In this document: one piece after another, positions 52,172-62,870 of the stretch
Position numbering within the stretch: position 1 is the first letter of the stretch
Layout: the number at the start of each line of letters is the position of its first letter
From: Bryobacteraceae bacterium
Lineage (GTDB): Bacteria; Acidobacteriota; Terriglobia; Bryobacterales; Bryobacteraceae
Reading direction: 5' to 3'
Length of the DNA: 64,000 bases
Assembly (NCBI GenBank): GCA_026129905.1
Contig: JAHCHE010000006.1
Span: 1 to 64,000, forward strand
Notes under the pieces: model-generated
What the model was told of the DNA's origin: nothing
What the model saw: the letters and a program-made list of their open reading frames with translations, nothing else
Databases searched by the model: none
Translations under genes and position numbers: made by a program

Positions 52172-55060
52172 ATGGCGATGCTCTCGGCCAACACTCCCGC
52201 GTCCACATACCGCATACAATTTGTCAAGGATTTTCGTTTTGTGGATGCGCTGGACCTGGTACCGTATCTGCACGCCCTGGGCGTCTCGGCCCTCTATTCC
52301 TCGCCGCGTTTCCGGGCGCGGAGGGGCAGTTCCCACGGTTACGATGTTGCCGACCCGTGCAGCGTCAACTCGGAACTCGGCACGGACGATGAATTCAACG
52401 AATTGTGCGACAAGCTGAAGCTCTACGGCATGGGGCTGGTGCTCGACGTCGTGCCCAACCACATGGCTGCCAGTCACGAAAACCGCTGGTGGACGGACGT
52501 GCTGGAGAACGGGCCCTCGTCGCCTTACGCGAGCTACTTCGATATCAACTGGCACCCGGCCACCACGAAGGCGTCGTTCCTGCAGGAAAACAAGGTGCTG
52601 CTGCCGGTGCTCGGCGATTTCTACGGCAATGTCCTCGACAACCGGGAGATTGAGCTGCGCTATGACGAGACCGGATTCTTTTTCCGCTACTATGAACACC
52701 GCTTCCCACTCGACCCGAAGACCTACGGGAAGGTGCTCGAATATTGCGTCGGTTGGCTGGAGCGCAATCGCGGCTGCGATCACAAATTGATCGAGCCGCT
52801 ACGGGAGGTCCGCGACCTCGCCCAGGCGCTGCCGGAGCGTTGCTGCGAACCTGAGGAAATCGCCAAGCGGCGGGCCGGTTCGGAGGTGGTGAAGCAACGG
52901 TTGTTTCACGTCTATCGCGACGATTTCGAGGCGAGGCTCGCGCTGGACGCGGCCCTCCACCACCTGTCGCAGGAACGGAACGATCCTGAAGCGACCGACC
53001 TGCTCGATGCGATCCTCGATGTGCAGGCCTACCGCCTTGCCTACTGGAAGATTGGTTTCGAAGAGATCAACTACCGGCGGTTTTTCGACATCAACGACCT
53101 GGTGGGACTGCGGGTTGAATCCCCCGAGGTTTTTGAGGCTCGGCACAAAGCGATCAAGCGGCTTGTCGGCGAGGGTCGCGTAACCGGTCTCCGTGTGGAC
53201 CATATCGACGGGCTGCACGATCCGGAAGAGTACCTCCGGCGGTTGCGCGAAACGATGGCTTTGCCGAGTCAGGATTCCCATTTCTACCTTGTTGCGGAGA
53301 AGATTCTCGGCCGGGACGAAGTCATCCCCCGGTCGTGGCCGGTGGAGGGCACGACTGGATACGACTTTCTGAACGCGTTGAACGACCTGTTCATCGATCG
53401 GGCGGGGCTGGAAGCGATGGAGGCGGTCTACGCGCGGTTCACCGGCGTCGCTACGTCCTTCGCCGAGCTTACCTACAGCAAGAACCAGCACGTGATGTGG
53501 AAGATGTTCGCCGGCGAGATCAACGCGTTCGGCCATGAACTGGGCAAACTGGCCGCCCGCCACCGCCAGGCGCGGGACGTGCCGCTGTCGGAGCTGATGC
53601 AGGTGTTGGTCGAAGTCACCGCTTGCCTGCCGGTGTATCGCACCTACGTGCGGGATTTCGACATCTCCGAGGCCGATCGCAAGCGGCTGGACAGCACGCT
53701 CGCCATCGCGCGGCGCCGCACCCCGCCGACTCAGGTGAGCGACGCCGCGTTCGAATTCCTGCGCTCCGTGCTATTTCTTCAGCCGCCGCCTTACGGCGAG
53801 GACCATCGCGAGGACTACCTCCGTTTCGTGATGCGGTGGCAGCAGTTCACCGGTCCGGTGATGGCAAAGGGTCTGGAAGACACCGCCTCGTACATACACA
53901 ACAGCCTCATTTCGCGCAACGACGTCGGCGGCGACCCGCTCCGGGATCAGCCGCCGCTCGACGCGGCGAGCTTCCACTGCTTCAACCAGCAGCGCCGCAG
54001 CGACTTCCCGTTCACCATGAACGCGACTTCCACGCACGATACCAAGCGCAGCGAAGATGCGCGCGCCCGCATCAACGTATTGTCGGAGATGCCGGCGGCC
54101 TGGGAGGCCTGTCTGAAGCGCTGGCGCCGGTGGAACGCGCCCAAGAAAGCCGTCCCAAACGGGGCTCCCGTTCCGGTTCCGGGCGAGGAGATTCTCGTCT
54201 ATCAGTCGATGCTCGGCGCCTGGCCCCTGGAGCCGAACGAGGTGGAAGGCTTCCGTGAACGCCTGAAGGGTTTCGCGATCAAGGCGATGCGGGAGGCGAA
54301 GGTGCACTCCGGATGGATCCGTCCCGATGAAGCTCACGAAGCGGCCGTGGTCGGCTTCATTGACGCCATTCTCCAGACGGAGGAATCGAATCGGTTTCTC
54401 CCGGATTTCCTGGCGTTTCAAGAAAGAATCGCATGGCATGGCGCGCTTAATGCCCTCTCGCAAGTTCTCGTCAAGATCGCATCGCCGGGAGTTCCGGATT
54501 TCTACCAGGGTTCGGAACTCTGGAATTTGAGCCTTGTCGATCCCGATAACCGGCGACCCGTGGATTTCGCGCGCCTGCGGACGCTGTTGGATTCGGTGGC
54601 GCACGCTGAAGCGGCCGATCTGAACGCGTTGCTGAAGGATCTGGTGGGGTCCTGGCGGGACGGCCGAATAAAGCTTTATTTAACGGAAAAGGCGTTGAAT
54701 TTCCGGCGCGAGCATCGGTCGCTTTTTCTCGAAGGCGAGTATGTTCCGATCTCCTCCACGGGCGCGAAGCGGGGTAACGTTTTCGCTTTCGCCCGCCGCT
54801 GTGAGGGACAGTGGGCGCTGGCGGCCGTTCCTCTGTTCACAACCAACCTCGTGCGTCCGGATATCGCTCCATTGGGAAGACGCACTTGGGGAGATACGGC
54901 CCTGGAGCTGCCCGACGGCTTCCCGAGCGCATGGACCAACGTGTTAACGCAGGAATCCGTCGCGGCAGCGTCCGGGGCGGAGGGACCGCGCTCGCTGCCG
55001 GCGGCCGCGGTGTTTCGCCGCTTTCCCGTCGCGCTACTGGAGGCCCGCCGGGGAACCTGA
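52172..55060 (+). CDS. treY: Malto-oligosyltrehalose synthase
   Basis: A 962-residue GH13 enzyme. It converts the reducing end of malto-oligosaccharides to an alpha,alpha-1,1-linked trehalose unit. Family marks: the N-terminal STYRIQFVKDFRF, SSPRFRARRGSSHGYDVADP, LVLDVVPNHMA, the nucleophile Asp in GRVTGLRVDHIDGLHDP, acid Glu in LVAEKILGRDE, and GTTGYDFLNALNDLF. The length and the C-terminal FYQGSELW/NRRPVDFARLR block match TreY. TreZ, needed to release trehalose, is not within the window, so it may be unlinked, or the product could be used by another enzyme. The stop is three bases from that of the converging channel-like gene. Confidence 0.95.
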   Translation: MAMLSANTPASTYRIQFVKDFRFVDALDLVPYLHALGVSALYSSPRFRARRGSSHGYDVADPCSVNSELGTDDEFNELCDKLKLYGMGLVLDVVPNHMAASHENRWWTDVLENGPSSPYASYFDINWHPATTKASFLQENKVLLPVLGDFYGNVLDNREIELRYDETGFFFRYYEHRFPLDPKTYGKVLEYCVGWLERNRGCDHKLIEPLREVRDLAQALPERCCEPEEIAKRRAGSEVVKQRLFHVYRDDFEARLALDAALHHLSQERNDPEATDLLDAILDVQAYRLAYWKIGFEEINYRRFFDINDLVGLRVESPEVFEARHKAIKRLVGEGRVTGLRVDHIDGLHDPEEYLRRLRETMALPSQDSHFYLVAEKILGRDEVIPRSWPVEGTTGYDFLNALNDLFIDRAGLEAMEAVYARFTGVATSFAELTYSKNQHVMWKMFAGEINAFGHELGKLAARHRQARDVPLSELMQVLVEVTACLPVYRTYVRDFDISEADRKRLDSTLAIARRRTPPTQVSDAAFEFLRSVLFLQPPPYGEDHREDYLRFVMRWQQFTGPVMAKGLEDTASYIHNSLISRNDVGGDPLRDQPPLDAASFHCFNQQRRSDFPFTMNATSTHDTKRSEDARARINVLSEMPAAWEACLKRWRRWNAPKKAVPNGAPVPVPGEEILVYQSMLGAWPLEPNEVEGFRERLKGFAIKAMREAKVHSGWIRPDEAHEAAVVGFIDAILQTEESNRFLPDFLAFQERIAWHGALNALSQVLVKIASPGVPDFYQGSELWNLSLVDPDNRRPVDFARLRTLLDSVAHAEAADLNALLKDLVGSWRDGRIKLYLTEKALNFRREHRSLFLEGEYVPISSTGAKRGNVFAFARRCEGQWALAAVPLFTTNLVRPDIAPLGRRTWGDTALELPDGFPSAWTNVLTQESVAAASGAEGPRSLPAAAVFRRFPVALLEARRGT

Positions 55061-55063
55061 CTC

Positions 55064-55771
55064 TTAAAGATGGTCCCAGAGCGACCGCTCGGCGGTGGGG
55101 GCGGGCTCAGTCTCCCGTTTCTCCTCGATAAAACGGTGCATGCCGCCGCCCATTCCCCGTCCGAGGGCGAGGCTGACTCCGAACACGGCGCCGCCGACCA
55201 GGATAATGAAGGCGGCGAGAAAGACATTTCGCGCGAAGTCGAGGTACTCCGCCGTTACCACGACGGCCACGAACATGATCACCACCCGTACCAGCGCGGC
55301 CAGGCGCCGGGGCGCCGGAAGGTTTTCGTTCACCGCCCAAACCAGCATGCTGCGGCCCAGGTATTGGCTCAGCCAGGCGCCCGCCAGCAGGATGATGCCG
55401 GCCACCACGAGTTTCGGCAGCAGAAACACGAAGCTCTGCGTGATCTGCGTGGTGAGGTCGGAGTTGAAGACGCTCAGCCCTACCAGCACGCCGGTCAGCA
55501 GCAGACCCCAGTAGACGGTTTCCGCCACCAGCCGCGTCGCCCGAAGACGTCCCGAGCTGTCGATCATGTACGCCACTCCGGTCCGCCTCAGGAACTGATC
55601 GAGCGTAAGGCCCTTGAAGATCTTGTAGAGCACCCAGCGAGCAGCCAGCGCAATCACCAACGTGATGACGAAGATGATCAGCGCCGCCAGCAGCGGCGGC
55701 AGGAAAGTAACCAGATGATACTGGAGGCGCTGAAACACCCCCTGCAAGATTTGTTCGAAGGTTGAAATCAT
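55064..55771 (-). CDS. MscS-related membrane protein (conserved TM-helix type)
   Basis: A 235-residue protein with a helix-rich N-terminus (ILQGVFQRLQYHLVTFLPPLLAALIIFVITLVIALAARWVLYKIF), further membrane spans around residues 80-100, 115-140, 155-175 and 180-205, ending in a Gly-rich stretch LALGRGMGGGMH before a charged tail. It matches the transmembrane part of MscS-like proteins (PF05552-type), without the usual cytoplasmic vestibule. It might be a channel accessory or a small mechanosensitive-like pore. It overlaps the downstream glycosyltransferase by four bases in the same transcript order, so the two are translationally coupled. Confidence 0.8.
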   Translation of the reverse strand: MISTFEQILQGVFQRLQYHLVTFLPPLLAALIIFVITLVIALAARWVLYKIFKGLTLDQFLRRTGVAYMIDSSGRLRATRLVAETVYWGLLLTGVLVGLSVFNSDLTTQITQSFVFLLPKLVVAGIILLAGAWLSQYLGRSMLVWAVNENLPAPRRLAALVRVVIMFVAVVVTAEYLDFARNVFLAAFIILVGGAVFGVSLALGRGMGGGMHRFIEEKRETEPAPTAERSLWDHL

Positions 55772-57126
55772 GACGGAACCTCCCGGCTGGCGGCTCGCGG
55801 GTCCGGTCCCGGGGCCATCGCGCCCCGTTTCCGGCCCGCTCTGGAAGGAATCGCCAGCCTATCCCAATGAGCTATCAGGTACGGCTTCGCCTCCTCGAAA
55901 GCAAGGCACAGTTCCTCGATTCGGGCTTCCACTTCCGCGGAACCCATGGTTTCGGTCTCCTGCACGAACGACGCCACGCGAGCCAGATACAGCGGCGTAA
56001 CGGAGCGTAGCAGATGGTTCGGCGCGATCGCCCGCTCCTTGTAGGCGCAGGCGAAATCTTCCACGATGCGGGCCCATAGCCGATCCTCGATGTTGAACGA
56101 CCGGCTTCCCGAAGCCAAACGCTGCGCCAGGCTGGCCACCTCCCGGTACGTCTCCGGCGCCAGAGCTTGCGCCAGGATCTCGCTCAGGTCCCGGCACCCG
56201 TGCACGAACGCCTGGATCATCCGGTCGAGGTTCACCGGAACCGGCTCGAGCCCCACGTCGAAACGGAAGCCGAATAACTCCACCGGCTGGCTCCCGGTGA
56301 CTTTTCGCCAACCATCCTGGTACTCATCCATCAGCATAAACACGCTGCCCACCACTTGTTGCAGCATGGCGCTGAGGTCCGAAGCCGGGTCCTTGGCGTC
56401 GTGGAGCTTTGCGCCGAGAAAGCTCTGGCAAACGCGGAATCCCTCCGCGATCGCGATCGTCGTCATCCAGATATCAATTCCGAACCGCGCGGTATCGGTT
56501 TCCCAGTCGTCCCGCCGGAGGTAGCGGTCGATGAGCCGTCCGGAGACGCCGAACTCGCCCCCGATCGGCTGCCGGACGCGCAAACCGTACAGGGACCGGG
56601 TCAGCGGGTACACGATGCTGTTGGTGATGGTGCCGTCGTACTTGTGGCGATGGTAATACGGCGCCACGAAGTCATAGCCGGCCGACAGGATCGGGCGCAA
56701 CAGCAGGTCGATCCACTCCGGCGTAATCGAGCGCAGATCCGAATCCACCACCGCGCAGGCTTTGGCCTCGAGTTCCCGCGCCATCTGGAACACGAGGCGG
56801 AACGCGCTGCCTTTGCCCGGAACGCCATGGTAGGGAAACGACAGGCGGTGCGCGGCCAGCAGCGGCGTAGAGAGCAACAGCAGGTGACGGTCTTCCACGC
56901 GGGCGCCCAGCACCGCTTCCTTGGTCCCGTCCTTCGATCCACCGTCGGAGTTCACCACCACGGCGGTGAATTGGGGAAAGTATTTCGCCAGCCCGGCGTA
57001 GCAGGCCTGAACGACGTGGCCGATGGTACGCGAATTGTTGTAGCTCGGTATGCCGATTACGATATCGGCTCGCCTGATAAATTCGGCTGCCCGCCGGGCC
57101 TCCTCCGGCAAGGGAATCTGCGCCAC
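55768..57126 (-). CDS. Glycosyltransferase, mannosylglycerate synthase/GT81-like
   Basis: A 452-residue GT-A enzyme: IGIPSYNNSRTIGHVVQACYAG, VVVNSDGGSKDGTKEAV, GKGSAFRLVFQMA and the DxD metal motif AVVDSDLRSITPEW, followed by IGGEFGVSGRLIDRYLRR and DIWMTTIAIAEGF. It resembles bacterial mannosylglycerate synthase and GpgS-type glycosyltransferases that transfer a sugar to glycerate or 3-phosphoglycerate for compatible-solute synthesis. The C-terminal 130 residues are helical. It lies between the channel-like gene and a second GT81-type enzyme, 9 bp from it, on the same strand. Confidence 0.82.
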   Translation of the reverse strand: MAQIPLPEEARRAAEFIRRADIVIGIPSYNNSRTIGHVVQACYAGLAKYFPQFTAVVVNSDGGSKDGTKEAVLGARVEDRHLLLLSTPLLAAHRLSFPYHGVPGKGSAFRLVFQMARELEAKACAVVDSDLRSITPEWIDLLLRPILSAGYDFVAPYYHRHKYDGTITNSIVYPLTRSLYGLRVRQPIGGEFGVSGRLIDRYLRRDDWETDTARFGIDIWMTTIAIAEGFRVCQSFLGAKLHDAKDPASDLSAMLQQVVGSVFMLMDEYQDGWRKVTGSQPVELFGFRFDVGLEPVPVNLDRMIQAFVHGCRDLSEILAQALAPETYREVASLAQRLASGSRSFNIEDRLWARIVEDFACAYKERAIAPNHLLRSVTPLYLARVASFVQETETMGSAEVEARIEELCLAFEEAKPYLIAHWDRLAIPSRAGRKRGAMAPGPDPRAASREVPS

Positions 57127-57135
57127 CGGCCCTCC

Positions 57136-58368
57136 TTACGCGACTTGCGTCTCGGCGGCTTGACGTGCGTCCCTTTCCACCGCCGCCTGGAGCAGGTCGA
57201 AAAACTCGGGAATCGCCGCCATCACGCGGTTCCAATTCGGGATCAGCGGCAGGCCCAGCGGGTCCTCCAGGAACTCCGCCGCCGCGCGCCGCAGGCTCTT
57301 GGCGAACGCCGCCACCGCCATTTCCTCGCCGTGACGGTCGAACTTCAGCCCGTTCAGCATGGCGTCGGCATAGAAACGTGAGATGATGTCTTCCGCCATC
57401 CGCACGTAGCGCACCTCCAGGCTCCGGAAGTCGTCGTCGGCGAAGACCAGGCCTTCCGAGGCCAGGGTGCGGAACAGCGACTTGGCGATGTCGGCCGCCA
57501 TCCGGGTCAGGCCCTTCGACGCGTCATCGGGGGATAGCGACTGGTGCTTGTGCTCATAGTTGTCCGCCAGATCCACCTGGCACGTTCGAGCGATGGCGCA
57601 GTTGCGGTAGACCTCCGCGAGAACTCCGACTTCCAAGCCCCAGTCGGCCGGTATCCGGTTTACGCGCGCAAGGTTGGCGTCCATGGCGAACTCGCCCGCC
57701 AGGGGGTAGCGGAAGCTGTCCAGGTATTCGAGGAATGGCGCGTTGGTCGTCATGCCGCGTAGCGCACGAACCAGTGGGAGCACGAACAGGCGCGTGACGC
57801 GCCCGTGCATCCGGTCCGTGACGCGAGCGTAGAAACCCTTGCAGAATTCGAATCCCAGGTTCGGGTGCATCACGGGGTAGCAGAGACGTCCCAGCAGCAT
57901 CCGGTCGTAGTTGACAATATCGCAATCGTGAAGGGCGATGACATCGCAGTCCCCGAGCGCCAGCAGCAGGCCGTACGCCATCCAGCAGGAGCGCCCCTTG
58001 CCGTCGCCGCCGGCCGATAACCCGCGCTCCTCCAGCATCCGCAGCAGCCCTTGGATCCGCTCGCCGTCCATCCAGAGCATCGAGACGGGCGTGTAGAAGT
58101 CCTTGAAGAAGGCCTTGGCCCGCGCAAACTGTTGGCTGTTGGTCCGGCCGAGCGTTACGACGATTCGCTGCAGATAGCGAATTTTGCGCAACTCCGGGAC
58201 AATTTGCTGCATCGCAAGAGTGTCGAACTCCGAGTAGAGGGCGGGAAGGACCAGTCCGACCGGCCGCCGGCGCGCAAACCGTTCAAGATCCTGCTCGATC
58301 CGCTCGATGGGCTCCTGCCGCAGGCGATGCAGGGTGGTGACGACACCAGTCTGGTAGAAGTCCGACAT
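57136..58368 (-). CDS. GT81-type glycosyltransferase, glucosyl-3-phosphoglycerate synthase-like
   Basis: A 410-residue enzyme with GT81 landmarks: VGLVLPALYSEFDTLAMQQIVPEL, GDGKGRSCWMAYGLLLALGDCDVIALHDCDIVNYDRM (HDCDIV is the metal DxD), and PLAGEFAMDANLARVNRIPADWGLEVGVLAEVYRN. It is closer to GpgS than its neighbour. GpgS makes glucosyl-3-phosphoglycerate from a nucleotide sugar and 3-phosphoglycerate; a phosphatase (GpgP) is not visible in the window. The gene heads the three-gene minus-strand unit (GpgS-like, MgS-like, channel-like), divergent from the sigma factor with a 216-bp promoter region containing no other gene. Confidence 0.85.
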   Translation of the reverse strand: MSDFYQTGVVTTLHRLRQEPIERIEQDLERFARRRPVGLVLPALYSEFDTLAMQQIVPELRKIRYLQRIVVTLGRTNSQQFARAKAFFKDFYTPVSMLWMDGERIQGLLRMLEERGLSAGGDGKGRSCWMAYGLLLALGDCDVIALHDCDIVNYDRMLLGRLCYPVMHPNLGFEFCKGFYARVTDRMHGRVTRLFVLPLVRALRGMTTNAPFLEYLDSFRYPLAGEFAMDANLARVNRIPADWGLEVGVLAEVYRNCAIARTCQVDLADNYEHKHQSLSPDDASKGLTRMAADIAKSLFRTLASEGLVFADDDFRSLEVRYVRMAEDIISRFYADAMLNGLKFDRHGEEMAVAAFAKSLRRAAAEFLEDPLGLPLIPNWNRVMAAIPEFFDLLQAAVERDARQAAETQVA

Positions 58369-58584
58369 TCTTATCCTCGCTTCCCTATAGCTTACAGGGG
58401 AATGGCAGCTCGGTGGCGCTGCTCAGGGCGATTCGGCGCGACGGGGATTTCGTGCATCCGGTCTGCAACCAGAATGTCGGTTTTTGCGTCTTTCTTATTG
58501 AATGCGCTCAGGAAGGGGCGCGCCTGCCTCTCCCGCGCCTGACGTCAAGCGATCTGGAACGAGTAGCGGAGGAGGCGAGTCGAT

Positions 58585-60141
58585 ATGATTCCGAGCGAAA
58601 TGACGAGTGACGTTCAGGGGAGGATGCGTTACCTGCCCGCTTCGATGGAGCACGCCGATTTCGATCTTGACGAAGGCGCTTTCGTCACCCACGACGAGGC
58701 AGCCTCGGAAGAATCGCACGAGGAAGGCGAGTTCCTCGCTGGCAGGGAATCCGTCGAAACCGGCGACGACCCGGTCCGCGTGTACCTGCGGGAAATGGGC
58801 TCCATTCCGCTGCTGACGAAGAAGGGCGAAGTCGTTCTGGCGCGGCAGATGGAACGGGGCCGCATGAAGGCGCACAAGCAGATCAGCCGATCGCCGCTGG
58901 TTCAGGCGCTCGCCGTGGAGCAAGGCGAGCGCGTCGCCAAGGGTTTTGAGGATCTGACCGATCTGGTGGACATGGGCTCGAGCGCCGATGAGACCGCCGC
59001 CGCCGCCGAGCGCAAGCGCGCCGAAATGCGCAAGCGCTTCGCCGAGATACTCGCCTGCCACCGACACGTACAACAGTTGACCGTCCGCTCTCCTGAAGGC
59101 GCGAGACTGGCGCAGCGCCACGCCGCCAGGCTGAACCGCGCAAAGGTCCGGCTTTCCCGGTCGATTCGCGCCATTCCTTTCCGCCCGGTGGTCTGGATGG
59201 CGTTCGCGTCGGAGATCGACCGCGCCTGCGAAGAACTGTCCCACCTCGATGCGGAAGTCCGGCGGCTGGAGGAGCGGGGCGGCGTTCATTCCGAGAGCCG
59301 AATCCGCGAATTGAAGCGGGAGATCCGCCGGCGCGAGGCCACGGCGGGCGCTTCGCTGGTCCAATTGCGGCGGTGCGTCTGGATCATCCGGTCCGGCGAG
59401 CGGGAAGCAGAACTGGCGAAGAAGAAGCTGGTGGAAGCCAACCTCCGGCTGGTGGTCTCGGTCGCCAAGAAGTATGTCAACCGGGGTCTTCACCTCCTCG
59501 ACCTGATTCAGGAGGGGAACATGGGCCTCATGCGCGCCGCCGACAAGTTCGACTACAAGCTCGGTTACAAATTCTCCACTTACGCCACCTGGTGGATCCG
59601 GCAGGCGGTTACGCGCGCCCTTTCGGACCAGTCCCGGACGATCCGGATACCGGTTCACATGAACGACAGCCTTAACAAGCTGCTTCGCGCCAATCGTGAA
59701 CTCGAGAAGGAACTGGGCCACGACCCGACCGACGAGGAAATCGGCCAGCGCATCGAAATGCCGGTGGAAAAGGTGAAGCAGTTGAAGGCCATTTCCCGCG
59801 ATCCGGTATCGCTCGACATGCCGGTGGGCCGCGACGGCGAGTCCGCGCTCGGCGATCTGCTCGAGGACCGCTGGGCCGGTTCTCCGATGGACGCCGTGTC
59901 CGACAACAATTTCCGCGACGAAGTGGCCGAAGTTCTGAAGACGCTGACGCCGAAGGAGGAGCGGGTCATCCGGCTCCGGTTCGGCATCGGTTACGAGCGC
60001 GAGCACACGCTGGAAGAGATCGGCCAGCAGCTCGACGTCAGCCGCGAGCGCATCCGTCAGATCGCCGCCCGGGCGTTGCAGCAGCTTCAGGCGCCGGAGC
60101 GCACGAATCGCCTGCGGGCGCTTTTGTCGACGCTTTCATGA
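58585..60141 (+). CDS. rpoD: Primary-type sigma-70 factor (RpoD-like)
   Basis: A 518-residue sigma factor with regions 1.2 through 4.2: [22 protein letters not shown], then a long non-conserved insert (residues 85-260), region 2 [38 protein letters not shown], 2.4 [19 protein letters not shown], region 3 [15 protein letters not shown], and region 4.2 [27 protein letters not shown]. Region 1.1 is short and acidic. The ribosome site GGAGGAGG is strong. It is not beside rpsU-dnaG, and only a serine/threonine kinase follows, so it may be either the housekeeping sigma or a paralogue; the symbol is given for the family. Confidence 0.9.
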   Translation: MIPSEMTSDVQGRMRYLPASMEHADFDLDEGAFVTHDEAASEESHEEGEFLAGRESVETGDDPVRVYLREMGSIPLLTKKGEVVLARQMERGRMKAHKQISRSPLVQALAVEQGERVAKGFEDLTDLVDMGSSADETAAAAERKRAEMRKRFAEILACHRHVQQLTVRSPEGARLAQRHAARLNRAKVRLSRSIRAIPFRPVVWMAFASEIDRACEELSHLDAEVRRLEERGGVHSESRIRELKREIRRREATAGASLVQLRRCVWIIRSGEREAELAKKKLVEANLRLVVSVAKKYVNRGLHLLDLIQEGNMGLMRAADKFDYKLGYKFSTYATWWIRQAVTRALSDQSRTIRIPVHMNDSLNKLLRANRELEKELGHDPTDEEIGQRIEMPVEKVKQLKAISRDPVSLDMPVGRDGESALGDLLEDRWAGSPMDAVSDNNFRDEVAEVLKTLTPKEERVIRLRFGIGYEREHTLEEIGQQLDVSRERIRQIAARALQQLQAPERTNRLRALLSTLS

Positions 60142-60185
60142 GGCCCACGTCGCCGTGAGTCTCTCCCGCTGCGGCTGACTGGATC

Positions 60186-62771
60186 TCACTGGCTGAGCGC
60201 GAGGTGCCAGTTCTCGACGACGACGATACCCGCCTCATTGGCGCCGGAGGAAGCCGAGATCAGGAAACGCGAGCCGTCCGGCGCGACGCTGTAGTGGTTT
60301 CGCACCTCGGCGAAGCCGGGGATCGGGGTCTGAAACAGAGGGCGCGGCGGCGACGCCTGGAAGGCCGGACCCGGCGCTACCGCGACCGACATCATACGAA
60401 AATCGGTGGACAGATAGAACAACTCACGGCCATCGGCGCGCCACGCCGGCTCGAGTCCGCCGCTGATGGATACCTGCCATTTCCCGCCGCCCGGCGGCGT
60501 CTGGCGCACGTAGATCTCGAACCTTCCCGACTCGGCCGACACGTAGGCGATGAGCTTGCCATCGGGAGAAAAACGGCCGTGACCGGAGAAGTAATTCCCC
60601 GGCGGCGTCAGCGGAACGGGCTTCGTCCCTCCGTCAAGCGGCAGGAACTGCAACTTCCCCTCGCCGAATAAGAGCATGCTCCGGTTGTCCGGCGCCCAGT
60701 TGTCCAGAGCGGTCACGGTCGTCTCGGCCACCACGCGCTCGGCCGCGCCGCTCAGGTCTTTTTCGAAGATGCGGCTCCGGCCGCGGTCCGAACTCACGTA
60801 GGCGATGCGTGAGCCATCGGGCGACCAAAGCGGCGACGTCTTCGAGCCCGCTCCAAAGGTGAACCGGGCGGAATTACCCGCGGCCAGGTCCGTGATCCAG
60901 ACATCGGTGGAAGCGCCGCCGGCGACGGCCCGTTCCCAGACGGCGCGGCGGCCGTCGGGTGAGAGCGCGGGGTTCAGGGCTCCGCGGGCGGACTCGATTT
61001 CGCCCGCGATATTCCCGTTGCGGTCGTACCAGCGCAGTTGCGTGGCGCGCTCGGCCTGGCTGGGCATGTAGGCCAGCACGCCATTGTCGGAGACGGAGAA
61101 TGCGCCGGCGCTTCCATAGAGGTTGGCCACATTCTCGGCCGCAATCCGCGGAACGCCCTTCATTGCGCCGCTTCGCGGATCGAACGGCTGGGCCATCAAC
61201 GTCGACCCGCGCACGTACAGCAGGTAGCCGCTGGGCCACGGCGTGAATACGGTGCGGGAGGCGCCGGTCAGCAGGGTACGGGCGTCGAGAGAATCCAGGC
61301 TTCCCAGGTTGAGCGTCGCGTCGTCGGAGGTTTTGCCGCGCGCCAGGAATAGGAACCGTTTGCCATCGGGCAGAAAATAGGGCGCGGTGTGGATGGTTTC
61401 GCCGCGCGCCCGGTCCAGGCGAGTCGCCGCTCCGGCGGGCGACGTGCGATGCAGAAGGCTGTCCGGTCCGGTGAACAGCGCGACCGCGTCCCGGTTCCAA
61501 GCGGCCTGGTCCGATCCCAGACCCTCCGCCACGACGCGCGAGGCGCCGCTGGAGAGTTCCACCACCCGGAGATTGTTGTCGGGGTCGACGAACAGCAGCG
61601 ACCGGCCGTCGCGGGACCATTGCGCGCCGCCGCGCACCACGCCTTCCGTGCCCGGAACCACCCGCGCCGCCAGCGAGTCCAGCGAACGCACGTACAGCAT
61701 CGGCCCGCCGCCTCGCGGGATGCCGATGAACGCCACCTGGCGGCCGTCCGCCGACACGGCGGGCACGCCGGATACGAAGGCCACATCGCGCGGCGGATAT
61801 ATCGTGAAGCGGGTTAACGCGGCGGGCGGCGCCGGCGCGCGCAGCCAAAGGCTGCCGATCAGACCCGCCGCCAGCACGGCGAGCAGCGCCACGATCCAGG
61901 CGAACCTCCCCTCAACCGCGCTCCTGGGACGTGGGAGGCGCATCCCGGCACCGGGCGCCTTTGCGAAGGAACCCTCCGCCAGCCACTGCAACTCGTCGCG
62001 CAGGTCGCGGGCCGACTGCCAGCGGTCGTCGGGGTTCTTCGCCAGACATTTTCGGACCGCCCGCTCGACCGCCGGCGGCGGGATGAGGCCGCTGGACGAA
62101 ATCGACACCGGGTCGGCGGTGAGGATAGCCGCCATCACTCCCGCGACGCTTTTTCCTTCAAAAGGCGGGCGGCCGGCCAGTACTTCATAGAACACGATGC
62201 CGAGGGCGAAGATGTCCGTGCGCGCATCCGTGTCGCCGCCTTCGACCTGCTCCGGCGCCATGTACTGGGGCGTGCCGACCAGCGAGCCGACGTGCGTGAG
62301 CGTGTCGCTGAGGGTGACGCCGGCATCGTCGGCCGGCGGCTGGACGAGCTTTGCCAGGCCGAAATCCAGCAGCTTGACCCCGCCGGCGTTCACGAAGATA
62401 TTCGCGGGCTTCAGATCGCGGTGGATAATGCCGCGGCGGTGGGCGTGGTCGAGAGCGTCGGCCACCTGAATGGCGTAGCGGAGCGTTTCCTGCAGCGGCA
62501 GCGGACCCGCGATCGGCTTGCCGTCGACGTATTCCATCACCAGGTAATCCGGGCCGATGTCGTGCAAGGCGCAGATGTTCGGGTGGTTCAGAGCGGCGAT
62601 GGCGCGGGCCTCGCGCTGGAATCGTTCGCTGAAGCGCTCGCCCGCGATTTTGATGGCCACCAGCCGCTCCAGACGGGTATCAAAAGCCTTGTAGACCTGG
62701 CCCATTCCGCCAGTACCCAATAGCTCCACGATTTGGTAAGGTCCGAGGAGACCGCCAGGCGCGAGTGACAC
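60186..62771 (-). CDS. Membrane Ser/Thr protein kinase with C-terminal beta-propeller
   Basis: An 861-residue protein. The kinase domain (about 8-275) has the P-loop [15 protein letters not shown], Lys in VAIKI, catalytic [10 protein letters not shown], and DFGLAKL. A single membrane helix follows near residue 290 ([21 protein letters not shown]). The remaining part is a TolB/WD40-like PD40 propeller with repeated S-x-DG-x-x-I/V-AYVS blades ([22 protein letters not shown]-type units). Such receptors sense extracellular ligands with the propeller and signal by cytoplasmic phosphorylation. The start is GTG 62771, divergent from the copper protein by 99 bp. Confidence 0.93.
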   Translation of the reverse strand: MSLAPGGLLGPYQIVELLGTGGMGQVYKAFDTRLERLVAIKIAGERFSERFQREARAIAALNHPNICALHDIGPDYLVMEYVDGKPIAGPLPLQETLRYAIQVADALDHAHRRGIIHRDLKPANIFVNAGGVKLLDFGLAKLVQPPADDAGVTLSDTLTHVGSLVGTPQYMAPEQVEGGDTDARTDIFALGIVFYEVLAGRPPFEGKSVAGVMAAILTADPVSISSSGLIPPPAVERAVRKCLAKNPDDRWQSARDLRDELQWLAEGSFAKAPGAGMRLPRPRSAVEGRFAWIVALLAVLAAGLIGSLWLRAPAPPAALTRFTIYPPRDVAFVSGVPAVSADGRQVAFIGIPRGGGPMLYVRSLDSLAARVVPGTEGVVRGGAQWSRDGRSLLFVDPDNNLRVVELSSGASRVVAEGLGSDQAAWNRDAVALFTGPDSLLHRTSPAGAATRLDRARGETIHTAPYFLPDGKRFLFLARGKTSDDATLNLGSLDSLDARTLLTGASRTVFTPWPSGYLLYVRGSTLMAQPFDPRSGAMKGVPRIAAENVANLYGSAGAFSVSDNGVLAYMPSQAERATQLRWYDRNGNIAGEIESARGALNPALSPDGRRAVWERAVAGGASTDVWITDLAAGNSARFTFGAGSKTSPLWSPDGSRIAYVSSDRGRSRIFEKDLSGAAERVVAETTVTALDNWAPDNRSMLLFGEGKLQFLPLDGGTKPVPLTPPGNYFSGHGRFSPDGKLIAYVSAESGRFEIYVRQTPPGGGKWQVSISGGLEPAWRADGRELFYLSTDFRMMSVAVAPGPAFQASPPRPLFQTPIPGFAEVRNHYSVAPDGSRFLISASSGANEAGIVVVENWHLALSQ

Positions 62772-62870
62772 GGTTGCCGCCCCAGTGGGCGTGAGCCCCT
62801 GTTGGATAGTGCTCAGTGTAACGTAAAGACAGCGGTAAAGTCATTTGCGCGCAGGGCGATGGAGGACGAG

